In this document: positions 6,275 through 6,644 of the stretch, one piece after another | How positions within the stretch are numbered: position 1 is the first letter of the stretch | Layout: every line of letters starts with the position of its first letter | Assembly: GCA_022822245.1 (NCBI GenBank) | Contig: JAJECB010000334.1 | Span: 1-6,644 of the forward strand | Reading direction: 5' to 3' | DNA length: 6,644 bases | Source of the DNA: Gammaproteobacteria bacterium | GTDB taxonomy: Bacteria; Pseudomonadota; Gammaproteobacteria; HK1 | Notes under the pieces: generated by a model | What the model saw: the letters and a program-made list of their open reading frames with translations, nothing else | What the model was told of the DNA's origin: nothing | Databases searched by the model: none | Translations under genes and position numbers: made by a program

Positions 6275-6644
6275 ATGACGGACCCCTACGCCGGCTACGA
6301 GCGGCTGACCTTCGACCGGCCCGACGAGCGGATCCTGCGGGTGACGTTCAACCGGCCGGAGCGCTACAACGCCCTCGACGCCATCGGTCACCGGGAGCTC
6401 ACCTATCTCTGGCCGAAGATCGACGCCGATCCCGACATCGACTGCGTGATCCTCACCGGCGCGGGAAGGGCGTTCTCCGCGGGCGGCGACTTCGACCTCA
6501 TCGAGCGGAACATGCAGTCGTTCGAGAACCTCGTGGAGACCTGGAAGGAAGCCCGCGCGCTCGTCTACAACATCCTCGACTGCAACAAGCCCCTGGTGTC
6601 GGCGATCAACGGCCCGGCGGTGGGGGCGGGGCTCGTCGCGGGGC
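6275..6644 (+). CDS. Enoyl-CoA hydratase/isomerase family protein (partial, C-terminus off right edge)
   Basis: The first 123 residues of a crotonase-fold protein, which would act on an acyl-CoA thioester in the cytosol. Seen: VTFNRPERYNALD (residues 23-35) is the classic N-terminal crotonase stretch. CVILTGAGRAFSAGGDF (57-73) contains the first oxyanion-hole loop. KPLVSAINGPAVGAGL (105-120) contains the second. The region that would hold the catalytic Glu/Asp residues (near 140-165 in crotonases) is mostly beyond the window, so hydratase, isomerase, thioesterase-like and ring-cleavage functions cannot be separated. The ATG is preceded by GGGAAG (6262-6267) at 7 nt. It is transcribed away from the cox-like operon. 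Its position could mean the operon belongs to a degradation pathway with CoA intermediates, but adjacency alone is weak evidence. Confidence 0.9.
   Translation, partial: MTDPYAGYERLTFDRPDERILRVTFNRPERYNALDAIGHRELTYLWPKIDADPDIDCVILTGAGRAFSAGGDFDLIERNMQSFENLVETWKEARALVYNILDCNKPLVSAINGPAVGAGLVAG

Noticed and set aside
6113..6391. Minus-strand 92-codon open frame across the repeat element and the start of the hydratase gene
   Set aside because: It is antisense to a well-supported crotonase-family N-terminus and has no family resemblance or ribosome binding site that I can see.

Overview
The window is high-GC DNA (roughly 70% G+C by eye) from a bacterium. Genes are packed tightly, and several have clear Shine-Dalgarno sites. 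The G+C and protein sequences would fit Actinomycetota, Myxococcota, Binatota, Chloroflexota or a similar group; nothing here fixes the taxon.

Positions 1-5951 hold one minus-strand operon of the molybdenum hydroxylase (xanthine oxidase / aerobic CO dehydrogenase-like) family. In transcription order it reads coxG-like (5951-5469), coxS-like 2Fe-2S subunit (5463-4987), coxL-like molybdopterin subunit (4985-2640), coxM-like FAD subunit (2612-1818), coxD-like MoxR-type AAA+ ATPase (1732-803) and coxE-like VWA protein (from about 819, running off the left edge at position 1). S, L and M form the enzyme: electrons pass from the Mo-cofactor site in L through the two 2Fe-2S clusters of S to FAD in M. 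D and E are the usual maturation pair for the metal site. G is an SRPBCC-fold partner thought to link the enzyme to the membrane or to quinones.

The active-site loop of the large subunit reads A-L-R-G-A-G-R. This is the form II type, not the Cys-containing loop of genuine CO dehydrogenase (form I), and it has Leu where form II usually has Tyr. The substrate is therefore unknown and CO should not be assumed.

Positions 5952-6274 are a divergent intergenic region. It contains a 190-bp element with 17-bp perfect terminal inverted repeats and nested inner inverted repeats, probably a MITE or the remnant of an insertion sequence. A weak candidate promoter for the operon lies between the element and coxG. 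From 6275 a plus-strand gene for an enoyl-CoA hydratase/isomerase-family protein begins and runs off the right edge.

Other structure: a perfect 10-bp-stem hairpin lies in the only sizeable gap inside the operon (between coxM and coxD), and coxG appears to start with TTG.
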